Assembly: GCA_002344005.1 (NCBI GenBank)
Contig: DDTD01000061.1
Coordinates: 1-42,388 of the forward strand
Reading direction: 5' to 3'
DNA length: 42,388 bases
From: Ignavibacteria bacterium UBA2373
GTDB lineage: Bacteria; Bacteroidota; Ignavibacteria; Kapaibacteriales; UBA961
Below the pieces are notes generated by a model. The model did no database searches, was not told the origin of the DNA, and saw only the letters and a list, made by a program, of their open reading frames with translations. This document shows, in pieces, positions 27,171-34,330 of this stretch. Numbering within the stretch: position 1 is the stretch's first letter; every line of letters starts with the position of its first letter. The position numbers and the translations under genes were made by a program.

Positions 27171-27363
27171 CAAAACGTTATTTGTTTCTTCAAAACTACA
27201 AAACTTTGTTTCTCCATCCAAATATGAGTAAAGGAAATTTCTCTATGCCGTAGTAAAAACAGTGATTTAGAGTTTTATTGCTCTGGAATCCGCCTTCCTA
27301 TGTGCAGCCGAGTTTTTCTAAAAAAATCACTGATGAGTTGTGCAACAGTTACCGCTGTTAGGT
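27171..27363 (-). repeat. Repeat family B, copy 4, full length (193 bp)
   Basis: Begins with a perfect RYYYAAC core, ACCTAAC (27363-27357), then AGCGGTAACTGTTGCACAAC, the hairpin CAGTGATTT / AAATCACTG, and ends GTTTTGC (27177-27171). The perfect core argues that repeat B is itself an attC family. The product gene starts 7 nt after it. Confidence 0.75.
27191..27222 (-). promoter_or_regulatory. B-type promoter upstream of the 415-aa gene
   Basis: Minus-strand TTTG (27222-27219), 20 nt, TAGTTTTG (27198-27191), only 27 nt before ATG 27164, the tightest placement in the window. Confidence 0.7.
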
Positions 27364-27369
27364 GTAGCG

Positions 27370-27699
27370 CTAGTTTTCTTTAAAGATTGTTATACCTGGG
27401 TTTATTTCACCTGTATCAAGTTTAGCATTAATCTTAGGTGATAATTTAGTCAATATGTTATAAGTGTTAATTGACGCATTTAAGACAAAGACAGCTATCG
27501 TATATTTTTCAAAATTTTGTTGATATTGGAGATTCTTATCAAATGTTAGCAATACATCAAAATTTTCTTGAATCATCAGTTTTAACAGCTCACCATTTTT
27601 TGTTCCTTGCCATGACATTTCACTTACTGTAAAAATTTCTTGAAGTGGGAAATCAAGTTTCAACTTTTTAGGAAGGTTTTCATCAAGCAACAACTTCAT
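27370..27699 (-). CDS. DUF5615 PIN-like toxin of a toxin-antitoxin pair
   Basis: 109 residues from ATG 27699 (MKLLLDENLPKKLKLDF), the standard DUF5615 opening with the first acidic residues D6 and E7. MSWQGTKNGELLKLMIQENF and VLLTFDKNLQYQQNF supply the remaining PIN-like acidic site. Members are proposed RNases related to Mut7-C. It overlaps the upstream DUF433 gene by 17 nt, giving antitoxin-first translational coupling. Toxin-antitoxin pairs stabilise integron arrays; here a 2-gene cassette. Confidence 0.85.
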   Translation of the reverse strand: MKLLLDENLPKKLKLDFPLQEIFTVSEMSWQGTKNGELLKLMIQENFDVLLTFDKNLQYQQNFEKYTIAVFVLNASINTYNILTKLSPKINAKLDTGEINPGITIFKEN

Positions 27700-27922
27700 A
27701 CAGCTTATCAATATTCGTTGATGTAATAATTTTATTAGCCATTTCCAACAACATGATTGCCTGTTCACGTGAAACTGAGGGGAAATCTTCAAGATATTCA
27801 TCTAAAGATACTCCATGCTCTAAATGATCAAACAATGATTCTACCGGAACTCTAGTTCCCTTGAATACAGGTTGTCCACTTAGGATTTCTTTGTCAATGG
27901 TAATAATATCACTTGATTTCAT
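27683..27922 (-). CDS. DUF433 antitoxin
   Basis: 79 residues, full length for DUF433: IITIDKEILSGQPVFKGTRV with the helix-turn-helix-like VESLFDHLEHGVSLDEYLED and FPSVSREQAIMLLEMANK. Predicted DNA-binding antitoxin and autorepressor partner of the DUF5615 protein, with which it overlaps. Its promoter is probably the B-type one at 28025-28056, about 100 nt upstream and beyond a 36-bp palindrome that would form a hairpin in the leader. Confidence 0.88.
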   Translation of the reverse strand: MKSSDIITIDKEILSGQPVFKGTRVPVESLFDHLEHGVSLDEYLEDFPSVSREQAIMLLEMANKIITSTNIDKLYEVVA

Positions 27923-27960
27923 CTGTTAAGGGTAGTAATGTTTTCTTAACAATATTTCTA

Positions 27961-27996
27961 CGAGAGATGTGCCGCCGAATGGCGGCACATCTCTCG
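27961..27996. repeat. 36-bp perfect palindrome, longest GATGTGCCGCC copy
   Basis: CGAGAGATGTGCCGCC-GAAT-GGCGGCACATCTCTCG, 16-bp perfect arms. One arm merges into the conserved repeat B ending (GTCAATACGAGAGATG). Confidence 0.9.
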
Positions 27997-28004
27997 TATT
28001 GACG

Positions 28005-28235
28005 CAAAACGTCACTTGTTTCCTCAAAACTACAAAACTTTGCTTATCCATCCAAATATGAGCAAAGGAAATTTCTCTATGCCGGAGTAAACACAGTGTG
28101 TTAGATATTCATTGCTGTGGAATCCTCCTTCCGATGTGGTGGTTTTTCAGCACTAAACTTCATTAGAGGCACAAAACTTGAATTTAGTACACACTATCAT
28201 AGAAGCACGAAACCCCGTTTTTGCAAATCGGCTAT
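28005..28235 (-). repeat. Composite attC / repeat B copy 5
   Basis: Minus-strand 5' part is an A-type attC half (CTAATAGCCGATTTGCAAAA, then CTATGATAGTG and CTAATGAAGTTTAGTGCTG) resembling the left-array site at 2850-2981. From about 28135 it continues as repeat B to GACGTTTTGCGTCAATACG. A recombinant between the two site families. Confidence 0.65.
28025..28056 (-). promoter_or_regulatory. B-type promoter upstream of the DUF433/DUF5615 pair
   Basis: Minus-strand TTTG (28056-28053), 20 nt, TAGTTTTG (28032-28025). Next gene starts at 27922. Confidence 0.65.
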
Positions 28236-28456
28236 TAGAATTAATGGCGAAATAGAGAGTAAAGAAAATAACACAATCCCCAATTCTAATTTAATTGGTA
28301 TGGACGGTCTTTGAATTTTGATAATATTATATAGAGGAAAAAGTAATAATGGAATTGAAATACTATCCACCATTAACACCCAAAATCAATTCCTGATTAA
28401 AATTTTCTAAGACGCTATATGCAAAAGCAATTAAGCCAATTAAAATGTATTTGACT
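28230..28456 (-). pseudogene. Possible broken small membrane protein gene
   Basis: Reading leftward from the peroxidase stop, one frame gives KVKYILIGLIAFAYSVLENF up to a stop, and the next frame gives SISIPLLLFPLYNIIKIQ and LGIVLFSLLSISPLILIA. Together they look like two or three membrane helices split by a frameshift, ending inside the attC. No family recognised and no convincing start. Confidence 0.3.
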
Positions 28457-29641
28457 TTATTTGAAAGGATTGCTCCATTTGGTTTCTGTGCTCACACTAT
28501 TGTCAGTTAATGTTTTTAGAAAAGCAACTAATGCTGCTTTTTGTGAAGTTGTCAAATTTAATTGAACAGGATTCCCATTTCCATCTTTTAAAGCAGGGGA
28601 AAGTGTTGGGTGTGCTTTTATGCCACTATTGTAATGCTCTACTACTTGCTCCAAAGTAGCAAATCTTCCATCGTGCATATAAGGAGCGGTAAGTTCTATA
28701 TTTCTTAAAGTTGTGGTTTTAAATCTTCCAACAAAAATTGGATTATTTGTAAAAACAGCTCCTGCTCCTAAATCTGTAGTGGAGCTTAAATCTAATCCAT
28801 TGTTTTGTGGTCCAGGGTTGGCACTTATAAATGCTTCGGTGGTATGACAGCCAAAGCAAGCACCGCCACCGTTAGGTATGGTCTGAAAAAAAATATTTTT
28901 ACCTGTATTTTCTTCTGTAGTGAAGTTAGGGAAATTTGCACCAGGTGAAGCAACCATTGCTCTTCCTTGGTCATATTTACTAGAGTAACTTACTATACTT
29001 CTCACGAACTGAGCCAATGCTTTTGATATTTTATCAGAATTAATTTCAGTTGTGCCAAATGCTTTTTGAAACAACTCAGGGTAATAAGATTGTTCTTGAA
29101 CTTTACTTACAACCTGTTGTAGAGTCATTCCCATCTCTACAGGGTCTTGGAAAGGCATCAAAACTTGTTCTTCTAAGGTAGTGGCTCTTTCGTCCCAAAA
29201 AAATCGTCCACGTTGATAAAATCTTGCATTAATTAATGTCATTGAATGACGTCCAGTTGCACCACCGTTAAAACCTAAACTTAAAGTAGCGTCATCTGAA
29301 AAACCTTTATCTTGTTTGTGGCAAGAAGCACAAGCAATCGTTCCATTTGCACTTAGTTTTTTGTCGTAAAACAATACTCTTCCAAGTGTTGCACCATCAT
29401 TTGTAATTGGGTTGGTTGTAGGCGTATTGTCCGTTCCGTTTATGGAAGTTGGCAAAGGTTGCCCAGCAACATTTGTTGTAAAATGACTTGGCAAGTTAAG
29501 ACTTGCATAGTCAAAAGGCGTATTTGGTAAATTCAAAACACTTTCTTCTATCGGTTCATATACATTATCTTTATTACAAGAAATTACAGCTAAAGCTACA
29601 ATTAATAATGTAGCTATAATGATTGATTTTTTATTCATCAT
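28457..29641 (-). CDS. Di-heme cytochrome c peroxidase / MauG-like lipoprotein
   Basis: 394 residues. Signal with lipobox ALAVISCNK (cysteine 22). Two heme-binding motifs, C104ASCH108 and C262FGCH266, with the family elements GRVLFYDKKLSANGTIACA, FWDERATTLEEQVLMPFQDP and LRNIELTAPYMHDGRFATLE. These fit the bacterial CcpA/MauG peroxidase family in the periplasm, reducing H2O2 with electrons from a cytochrome. It follows the SBBP/T9SS gene on the same strand with a 123-bp gap, and probably belongs to the same transcription unit. Heme export and maturation genes are not present, so host systems are needed. Confidence 0.88.
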   Translation of the reverse strand: MMNKKSIIIATLLIVALAVISCNKDNVYEPIEESVLNLPNTPFDYASLNLPSHFTTNVAGQPLPTSINGTDNTPTTNPITNDGATLGRVLFYDKKLSANGTIACASCHKQDKGFSDDATLSLGFNGGATGRHSMTLINARFYQRGRFFWDERATTLEEQVLMPFQDPVEMGMTLQQVVSKVQEQSYYPELFQKAFGTTEINSDKISKALAQFVRSIVSYSSKYDQGRAMVASPGANFPNFTTEENTGKNIFFQTIPNGGGACFGCHTTEAFISANPGPQNNGLDLSSTTDLGAGAVFTNNPIFVGRFKTTTLRNIELTAPYMHDGRFATLEQVVEHYNSGIKAHPTLSPALKDGNGNPVQLNLTTSQKAALVAFLKTLTDNSVSTETKWSNPFK

Positions 29642-29764
29642 ATTTTATTCTATTTGTTAGTATTTAAGTTAGACTGTTAATGTGCTTAAAGGTTTAATTA
29701 GGGTGCTTTTAGCCTGACCGCTGTTACCTGCTGCCCTTTGTCGAGTTGACTAATAAGAAGCAAA

Positions 29765-31537
29765 TTACTCTTTCAAAAATTTAGTCGTTGCAAGTTTCCT
29801 ATTGTCTTTGTCTGTCAATATTAACAAGTATGTCCCTAGTGGTAATTTTGAAACATCAACATGATTATAACATTGTCCTGAACTAACTGTACTTCCCAAC
29901 GAATTAAAGATGTTGTATGTGAATTGTTCATTGGAAGCACTTTGGATATTGATTAGGTCTGTTGATGGATTAGGGAAAATTAGAAGTTTGCTGTGAAATT
30001 GTTCATTTATTCCAGTCGTGGTGCTGGTAGTATCATTAACCCATAATTGTCCGTTGCTGTTATATTTAATTACGAAACAGTCATTGTTACCAACACTAGA
30101 AAAATTTATTGTGGTTGTTCCTAATGGGTTTATATTGGCATTTGAACCATAAAGTTGTCCTGTGATTATTGGGTTATTCTCTTGGTCAATAGAAAGGCCT
30201 GCAACAATGTTATTGGCAGTTGCACCTGTACCTCCAAAATTCAAAGCCCATAAACAAGTTGATAAATCATTGGTGTATTTCGCTAAAAAGTTGTCTGCTG
30301 TTGGCGAAAATGCTGTTTTACTGATTGTTCCAAAAGTAGCAGTTCCATTCATCCAGCCTGCTAAATACACATTATTGGAATTGTCAAATTCTACTCTGTG
30401 TCCACCATCACCTGCACCACTGTTCATTCCAACAGCGAAACGCAAATTTCCATTTGTGTCATAAGTCGCCAAGTACAAAGAAGAATTTGAAATGTTGGTT
30501 ATTCCAGCGGAAGGGTCAAAGTCAACTGCCCCTGTGCCACTTAAACGTCCCGTAAAATATGGATTTCCATTATTGTCACAACGCAAAGAACCGGGAGAAA
30601 CAATGTCTTGAGCAGCCGCACCAATTTTTTTTACCCAACTCAATACTCCGTTTGATGTGTTGTATTTAGCAATAAAGATGTCTGTGAGTCCGCTACTTGT
30701 TAGGGTTGTTGAAGTGCCGAGTGGGTTGATGTTGATGTTCGTGCCTCTGAAATTTCCCGCTACATATAAATTTCCATTTGCGTCTAAATCACAAGTAGCA
30801 TACCCTTCGGTAAAAACACTTGTGCATTGAGCATCTAACATCACAACCCATTGGCAAATACCATTTGTATTGTACTTAGCAACAAACAAACCTGCCAGTG
30901 TATCTGGCAAAGTATAATTCATTGCTGTTCCTAATGGATTGAAATTTATTGTTCCGTGAAAGCCACCGACAACATAAGAATTGCCGTTTGCATCTGTTGC
31001 TATGTCCCAAGCTCTTTCCTGCGTATTTGCTCCTGTATTTCCGAGTCCGAACGCCCATTGATAGTTTCCGTTTTGGTCATATTTGGCTACAAAGCAATCT
31101 TCATTTCCTTGAGTGGCGACAGTACCTCCACCTGCTGGATTGAAGTTTGCATTTAATGAACCTGCTGCGGTTGTGCTACCAAAATAACCCGTTACATAAA
31201 TGTTTTTTGCAGCATCGCAATCTATTCCATGAGGAGCTTCACTTGTAGTGGTCCCTCCGAAACTTTTAGCCCAAACTAATTGACCGTGTCTATCGTATTT
31301 AGTTAATGCAATTTCTGTCGGTGCACCGGGTGCTGTCAAATTTGTAGTTCCGTTCGGATTCACATTGATGGTGTTTTGAAACAGTGAACCATTGATGTAG
31401 TTGGTGTCTGCATCCACCGCACTGGCTTTTCCATATTCCATTCCCGCACTACCATACACAATGGCAAGGTTGTTTTGTGCTTTGGTTTGAATTGCAAAAG
31501 TACTTGCAATTGCGATTGTTAAGATGATTTGCTTCAT
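29765..31537 (-). CDS. SBBP-repeat protein with type IX secretion sorting domain
   Basis: 590 residues. Signal peptide (MKQIILTIAIASTFAIQTKAQ), then about eight repeats of the form AKYDxNGxxxWAxxxG with GNSYVVGGFHGTINFNPLG, the SBBP beta-propeller pattern. It ends with a type A T9SS C-terminal domain (LLIFPNPSTDLINIQSASNE to TTKFLKE). The protein is predicted to be exported by PorSS and anchored on the cell surface. This domain is restricted to Bacteroidota and close relatives, so it is good evidence for the host lineage or donor. Position next to a peroxidase suggests a joint surface role, but that is inference. Confidence 0.88.
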   Translation of the reverse strand: MKQIILTIAIASTFAIQTKAQNNLAIVYGSAGMEYGKASAVDADTNYINGSLFQNTINVNPNGTTNLTAPGAPTEIALTKYDRHGQLVWAKSFGGTTTSEAPHGIDCDAAKNIYVTGYFGSTTAAGSLNANFNPAGGGTVATQGNEDCFVAKYDQNGNYQWAFGLGNTGANTQERAWDIATDANGNSYVVGGFHGTINFNPLGTAMNYTLPDTLAGLFVAKYNTNGICQWVVMLDAQCTSVFTEGYATCDLDANGNLYVAGNFRGTNININPLGTSTTLTSSGLTDIFIAKYNTSNGVLSWVKKIGAAAQDIVSPGSLRCDNNGNPYFTGRLSGTGAVDFDPSAGITNISNSSLYLATYDTNGNLRFAVGMNSGAGDGGHRVEFDNSNNVYLAGWMNGTATFGTISKTAFSPTADNFLAKYTNDLSTCLWALNFGGTGATANNIVAGLSIDQENNPIITGQLYGSNANINPLGTTTINFSSVGNNDCFVIKYNSNGQLWVNDTTSTTTGINEQFHSKLLIFPNPSTDLINIQSASNEQFTYNIFNSLGSTVSSGQCYNHVDVSKLPLGTYLLILTDKDNRKLATTKFLKE

Positions 31538-31566
31538 TTCTGTAGTATGATTAATTTATAATACTG

Positions 31567-31631
31567 CAAATATAAACTAAGATCTTAAAACAACAATATA
31601 GAAGTAAAGTAATTTTTATTTCCTATATTTG
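31567..31631. promoter_or_regulatory. Divergent promoter region with palindrome
   Basis: Minus-strand TATATTTG (31574-31567) for the SBBP gene and plus-strand TATATTTG (31624-31631) for the MarR-like gene, both exact TAnnTTTG hits. Between them is TAAGATCTTA (31578-31587), a perfect 10-bp palindrome that may be an operator. Confidence 0.5.
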
Positions 31632-31654
31632 TGGAGTAATATTTAGAAGCAGCT

Positions 31655-32284
31655 ATGGAAGGTAAAAAAGTCGTTGAATTGGTTAATCTGTTTGAGGCCT
31701 TTCATGTTGAAACAGGTAGTGATGATGTCAAAGAATTTTCTGTTTGGCTAAACCGAAGGTTACACGAACCAGATAAACAAAAGGTTAAGGAAAATACAAA
31801 TATTGAAGACAACCGCTTTATTGTTTGGAATATTCATCGTCTTTCAAAATATTTTCGTTGGTATGCTAAAAGCTTTTTAAGTGCTAATGGCTTAAACAGT
31901 ATGGATGAATATTTCTTCTTGGTTTCAATAAATAGTCGTGGTACTCCTGCCAAAAATGAAGTTTACAAGGATACAATTTCAGAACTTACCACAGGAACTC
32001 AAATGATGAAGCGACTTGTTGAAATCGGTATGGTTAAAGAAGTTGTCGATATGAAAGACAAGCGAATTAAAAGGGTTGAACTTACAGCAAAGGGTAAACG
32101 CACAAGAGAGAACATTTTGGAGCAGTCTAAAAAGGACTTGTTGCTGAAGGCTGGAAATTTGTCTGAAGAGGAAAAGATTCAACTGAAATCGTCCTTGACT
32201 TACCTTGAAAAATTCCATGCTGAAATTTATCAAAATGATGGAGATAAGTCAATAGATGAAATTCTGTCAAAGTACCAATTCTAA
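31655..32284 (+). CDS. MarR-like winged-helix regulator
   Basis: 209 residues. Residues about 65-180 carry a winged helix: LSANGLNSMDEYFFLVSINS, TISELTTGTQMMKRLVEIGM (recognition helix region), VKEVVDMKDKRIKRVELTA (wing DxRxKRVxLT) and a dimerisation helix. An N-terminal extension of about 60 residues is unusual for MarR. It is divergent from the SBBP and peroxidase genes and probably represses or senses for them; peroxide or redox regulation is inference. It is one of the few genes facing right within the minus-strand array. Confidence 0.75.
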   Translation: MEGKKVVELVNLFEAFHVETGSDDVKEFSVWLNRRLHEPDKQKVKENTNIEDNRFIVWNIHRLSKYFRWYAKSFLSANGLNSMDEYFFLVSINSRGTPAKNEVYKDTISELTTGTQMMKRLVEIGMVKEVVDMKDKRIKRVELTAKGKRTRENILEQSKKDLLLKAGNLSEEEKIQLKSSLTYLEKFHAEIYQNDGDKSIDEILSKYQF

Positions 32285-32318
32285 ATTTCGAGTCACTCGC
32301 TGCGTTTGGAATGTCGGC

Positions 32319-32453
32319 AGGTAACATTGTTTTTCGGCTTTGCGTTCGGGCGGGTTTAGAAGCACATAACTGTCAACCAGCACTGAACTTGAATAGAAGC
32401 GCAAAGTTCAAAGCTTGCATGTCACCCCGCCTGACGCAAAACCCGTGTTGGGC
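32319..32453 (-). repeat. attC-like site (135 bp)
   Basis: GCCCAAC (32453-32447), an exact RYYYAAC core; arms ACGGGTTTTGCGTCAGGCGG and CCCGCCCGAACGCAAAGCCG; 3' core GTTACCT (32325-32319). Loop TTGCGCTTCTATTCAAGTTC is conserved in several sites. One of the clearest sites. Confidence 0.75.
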
Positions 32454-32477
32454 GTTCATTTTTTTATATTTTCACAA

Positions 32478-32849
32478 TTATCTATGTTGGTCGATTAAAA
32501 TATTGTTTCCGTCTGGGTCAGTCAAAGTAATGTGAGCTGGCCCATTTGTGTTTGTGTCTGCCTCAGAAGTTAAAACAACACCACATCTTTTTAAATGCTC
32601 TTGAATAAACCTTACATCGTCAAATTCTTCCACATTTTGGGCATTTTCATCCCAACCAGGATTAAAGGTGATAATGTTGTTTTCAAACATTCCTTCAAAC
32701 AATCCAATGATGGCACTACCGTTTTTCATAATTAACCACTTTTGAGTGATGTCACCACCCAAATCTGAGAATCCTAAATTTTCATAAAATGCTTTTGATT
32801 TTTTAATGTCTTTTACTGCAAGACTGATTGAAAATGCTCCTAATTTCAT
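32478..32849 (-). CDS. VOC-fold (glyoxalase/bleomycin resistance-like) protein, cassette-borne
   Basis: 123 residues from ATG 32849 (MKLGAFSISLAVKDIKKSKA), the standard VOC beginning; the longer reading begins inside the attC. Single VOC domain: AFYENLGFSDLGG, WLIMKNGSAIIGLFEGMF and the C-terminal HITLTDPDGNNILIDQH. Members include glyoxalases and antibiotic-binding proteins (FosA, bleomycin-binding), but metal ligands are not clear enough to choose. Typical cassette cargo; the start lies about 36 nt from the upstream site. Confidence 0.85.
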   Translation of the reverse strand: MKLGAFSISLAVKDIKKSKAFYENLGFSDLGGDITQKWLIMKNGSAIIGLFEGMFENNIITFNPGWDENAQNVEEFDDVRFIQEHLKRCGVVLTSEADTNTNGPAHITLTDPDGNNILIDQHR

Positions 32850-32884
32850 ATTTACTCTTGTTAATTTGTTCTTCAAAGTTACAC

Positions 32885-33091
32885 ACATCGGGAGGCGGAT
32901 TTGCGCAGTTACTGAATGCAAACGCAGTTTGTCAATGAAGTAATTGAGCAAATTCGTAGATGTACGCCGTTGGCGGCGTGCGTCTATGGATGGAATCCGC
33001 CTCCCGATGTGCCGCCGAATGGCGGCACATCGGCTAGCACTGACGACGGACGACCGTTTAGGGAGTCTGTCCGTTCACTGCATTGTTCTAC
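32885..33091 (-). repeat. Composite attC site with inserted palindromes
   Basis: GTAGAAC (33091-33085) begins it. It contains the 30-bp palindrome at 33004-33033, a second hairpin TACGCCGTTGGCGGCGTGCG at about 32963-32982, and the subfamily C segment shared with 2150-2225. The 3' end CGCCTCCCG is followed by ATGTG instead of TT. Confidence 0.6.
33004..33033. repeat. 30-bp perfect palindrome (GATGTGCCGCC element)
   Basis: CCGATGTGCCGCC-GAAT-GGCGGCACATCGG, 13-bp arms. Inside an attC. Confidence 0.85.
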
Positions 33092-33102
33092 GTTCGTATT
33101 TT

Positions 33103-34155
33103 TCACCAAGGACCGTCTTTTGTAATATTGATGAATCGTCCATTTTCTAATCGATAAGCACCTGAAAAGCCTACAAACCAAAGTCGATTTTGCTGATCTT
33201 CATAAATTTGAAAAGTCAACGGACCATAATTCCCTTCTTCTATTCGATATTCAGTGAGTTTATTACCACTTAAGCTGTATATACTTCGACCGCAATTAAA
33301 CCAAACATCACCCTTATGATCCACAATGATACTGCCTGTTCCTTTAGGTTCATTAAAGTGCTTTTCTGAAATATTGGTAAGGATATTCCCTTTGAAATGA
33401 AAAAGTCCTATTGAAGTAGATACATAGAAGCCATCTTTTTTATCTTCAACTATTTTGCTTATAAAACTGGTTGGTATCCCTAATTCTTCAGAAATATTCT
33501 TTAACTTTTTATTCGTATAAGAAAATAACCCTGCATTAGTACTGAACCACATAGTCCCCTTGCTATCTTCAAGAATGTTATGAACCATTTTTGTACTCGA
33601 TATGGCAAGAGTTGTATCTTTTTGACCTTCGGGTAGGTTGAATTTTGTGAACCTTTGTCCATCAAATATGCAAGCCCCTTCAATTGTCCCAATCCATACA
33701 TTCCCTTTCACATCAGTCTCTATGCACCAAGTATTATTAATTATTAAACCATCTGATTCGTAATAATTGGTCACTAATGTACCATCAATACTGCTAATAC
33801 CACTACGATGTGCAAACCAAATTCTTCCATCTTTATCTTCTGCAATGTCTTCTACGGTGACACCTTTTCCTGATTCATCTTCAATACTATCAATATGGAT
33901 TATTGAATCGCCATGTTGTTTAAACACACCATTTTGAGTACCAAACCAAATATTTCCCTTACTGTCCTGTAATATAGCAAGTATAACGCCACTTATCTGA
34001 ATTTTTGGTTTATGTAGCATATTGGAATTTTGAATTCCTTTTACCGATTGCAAAGGCGAGTTTGCTTTTTCATTTCTATTGACTTGACCTTTACAAGAGA
34101 CTACAAAGGTGGTCAGGAAAATGATAATCAGTGAATTTACTTTATTAAATGACAT
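33103..34155 (-). CDS. Two-component-regulator-propeller lipoprotein, cassette-borne
   Basis: 350 residues. Lipobox VVSCKGQ (cysteine near 21), so a lipid-anchored extracytoplasmic protein. Seven or so Reg_prop blades: DSKGNIWFGTQNGVFKQHGD, DGRIWFAHRSGISSIDG, GNVWIGTIEGACIFDGQ, GTMWFSTNAGLFSYTNKK, FYVSTSIGLFHFKGN, GDVWFNCGRSIYSLSGN, NRLWFVGFSGAYRLENG. This is the sensor propeller of Bacteroidota hybrid two-component systems, but the protein has no kinase or transmembrane part. It could bind a glycan or other ligand; a stand-alone role is open. Confidence 0.82.
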   Translation of the reverse strand: MSFNKVNSLIIIFLTTFVVSCKGQVNRNEKANSPLQSVKGIQNSNMLHKPKIQISGVILAILQDSKGNIWFGTQNGVFKQHGDSIIHIDSIEDESGKGVTVEDIAEDKDGRIWFAHRSGISSIDGTLVTNYYESDGLIINNTWCIETDVKGNVWIGTIEGACIFDGQRFTKFNLPEGQKDTTLAISSTKMVHNILEDSKGTMWFSTNAGLFSYTNKKLKNISEELGIPTSFISKIVEDKKDGFYVSTSIGLFHFKGNILTNISEKHFNEPKGTGSIIVDHKGDVWFNCGRSIYSLSGNKLTEYRIEEGNYGPLTFQIYEDQQNRLWFVGFSGAYRLENGRFINITKDGPW

Positions 34156-34192
34156 ACTCTCATTTTTATTATTTTCATTTTTTTACTATGAC

Positions 34193-34323
34193 GTAGAACG
34201 GGAGGCGATTGGCGAAGAAGCGGAATTCGAAGTACTAAACTGTCAACCATCACTGAACTAGATACGAAGCACAAGACTTCAATTAACCACTGCACCCGCC
34301 ATTGAGCCAAGCGCCTGTTATAG
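34193..34323 (-). repeat. attC-like site (131 bp)
   Basis: CTATAAC (34323-34317), arms AGGCGCTTGGCTCAATGGCG and CCGCTTCTTCGCCAATCGCC, 3' core GTTCTAC (34199-34193). The loop TTGTGCTTCGTATCTAGTTC matches the array style. Confidence 0.7.
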
Positions 34324-34330
34324 GCAGTTT

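Noticed and set aside
32916..33150. Small plus-strand open frames within the composite attC at 32885-33091
   Set aside because: They only read through palindromes and attC arms, and stop-free runs there follow from the G+C-rich hairpins.
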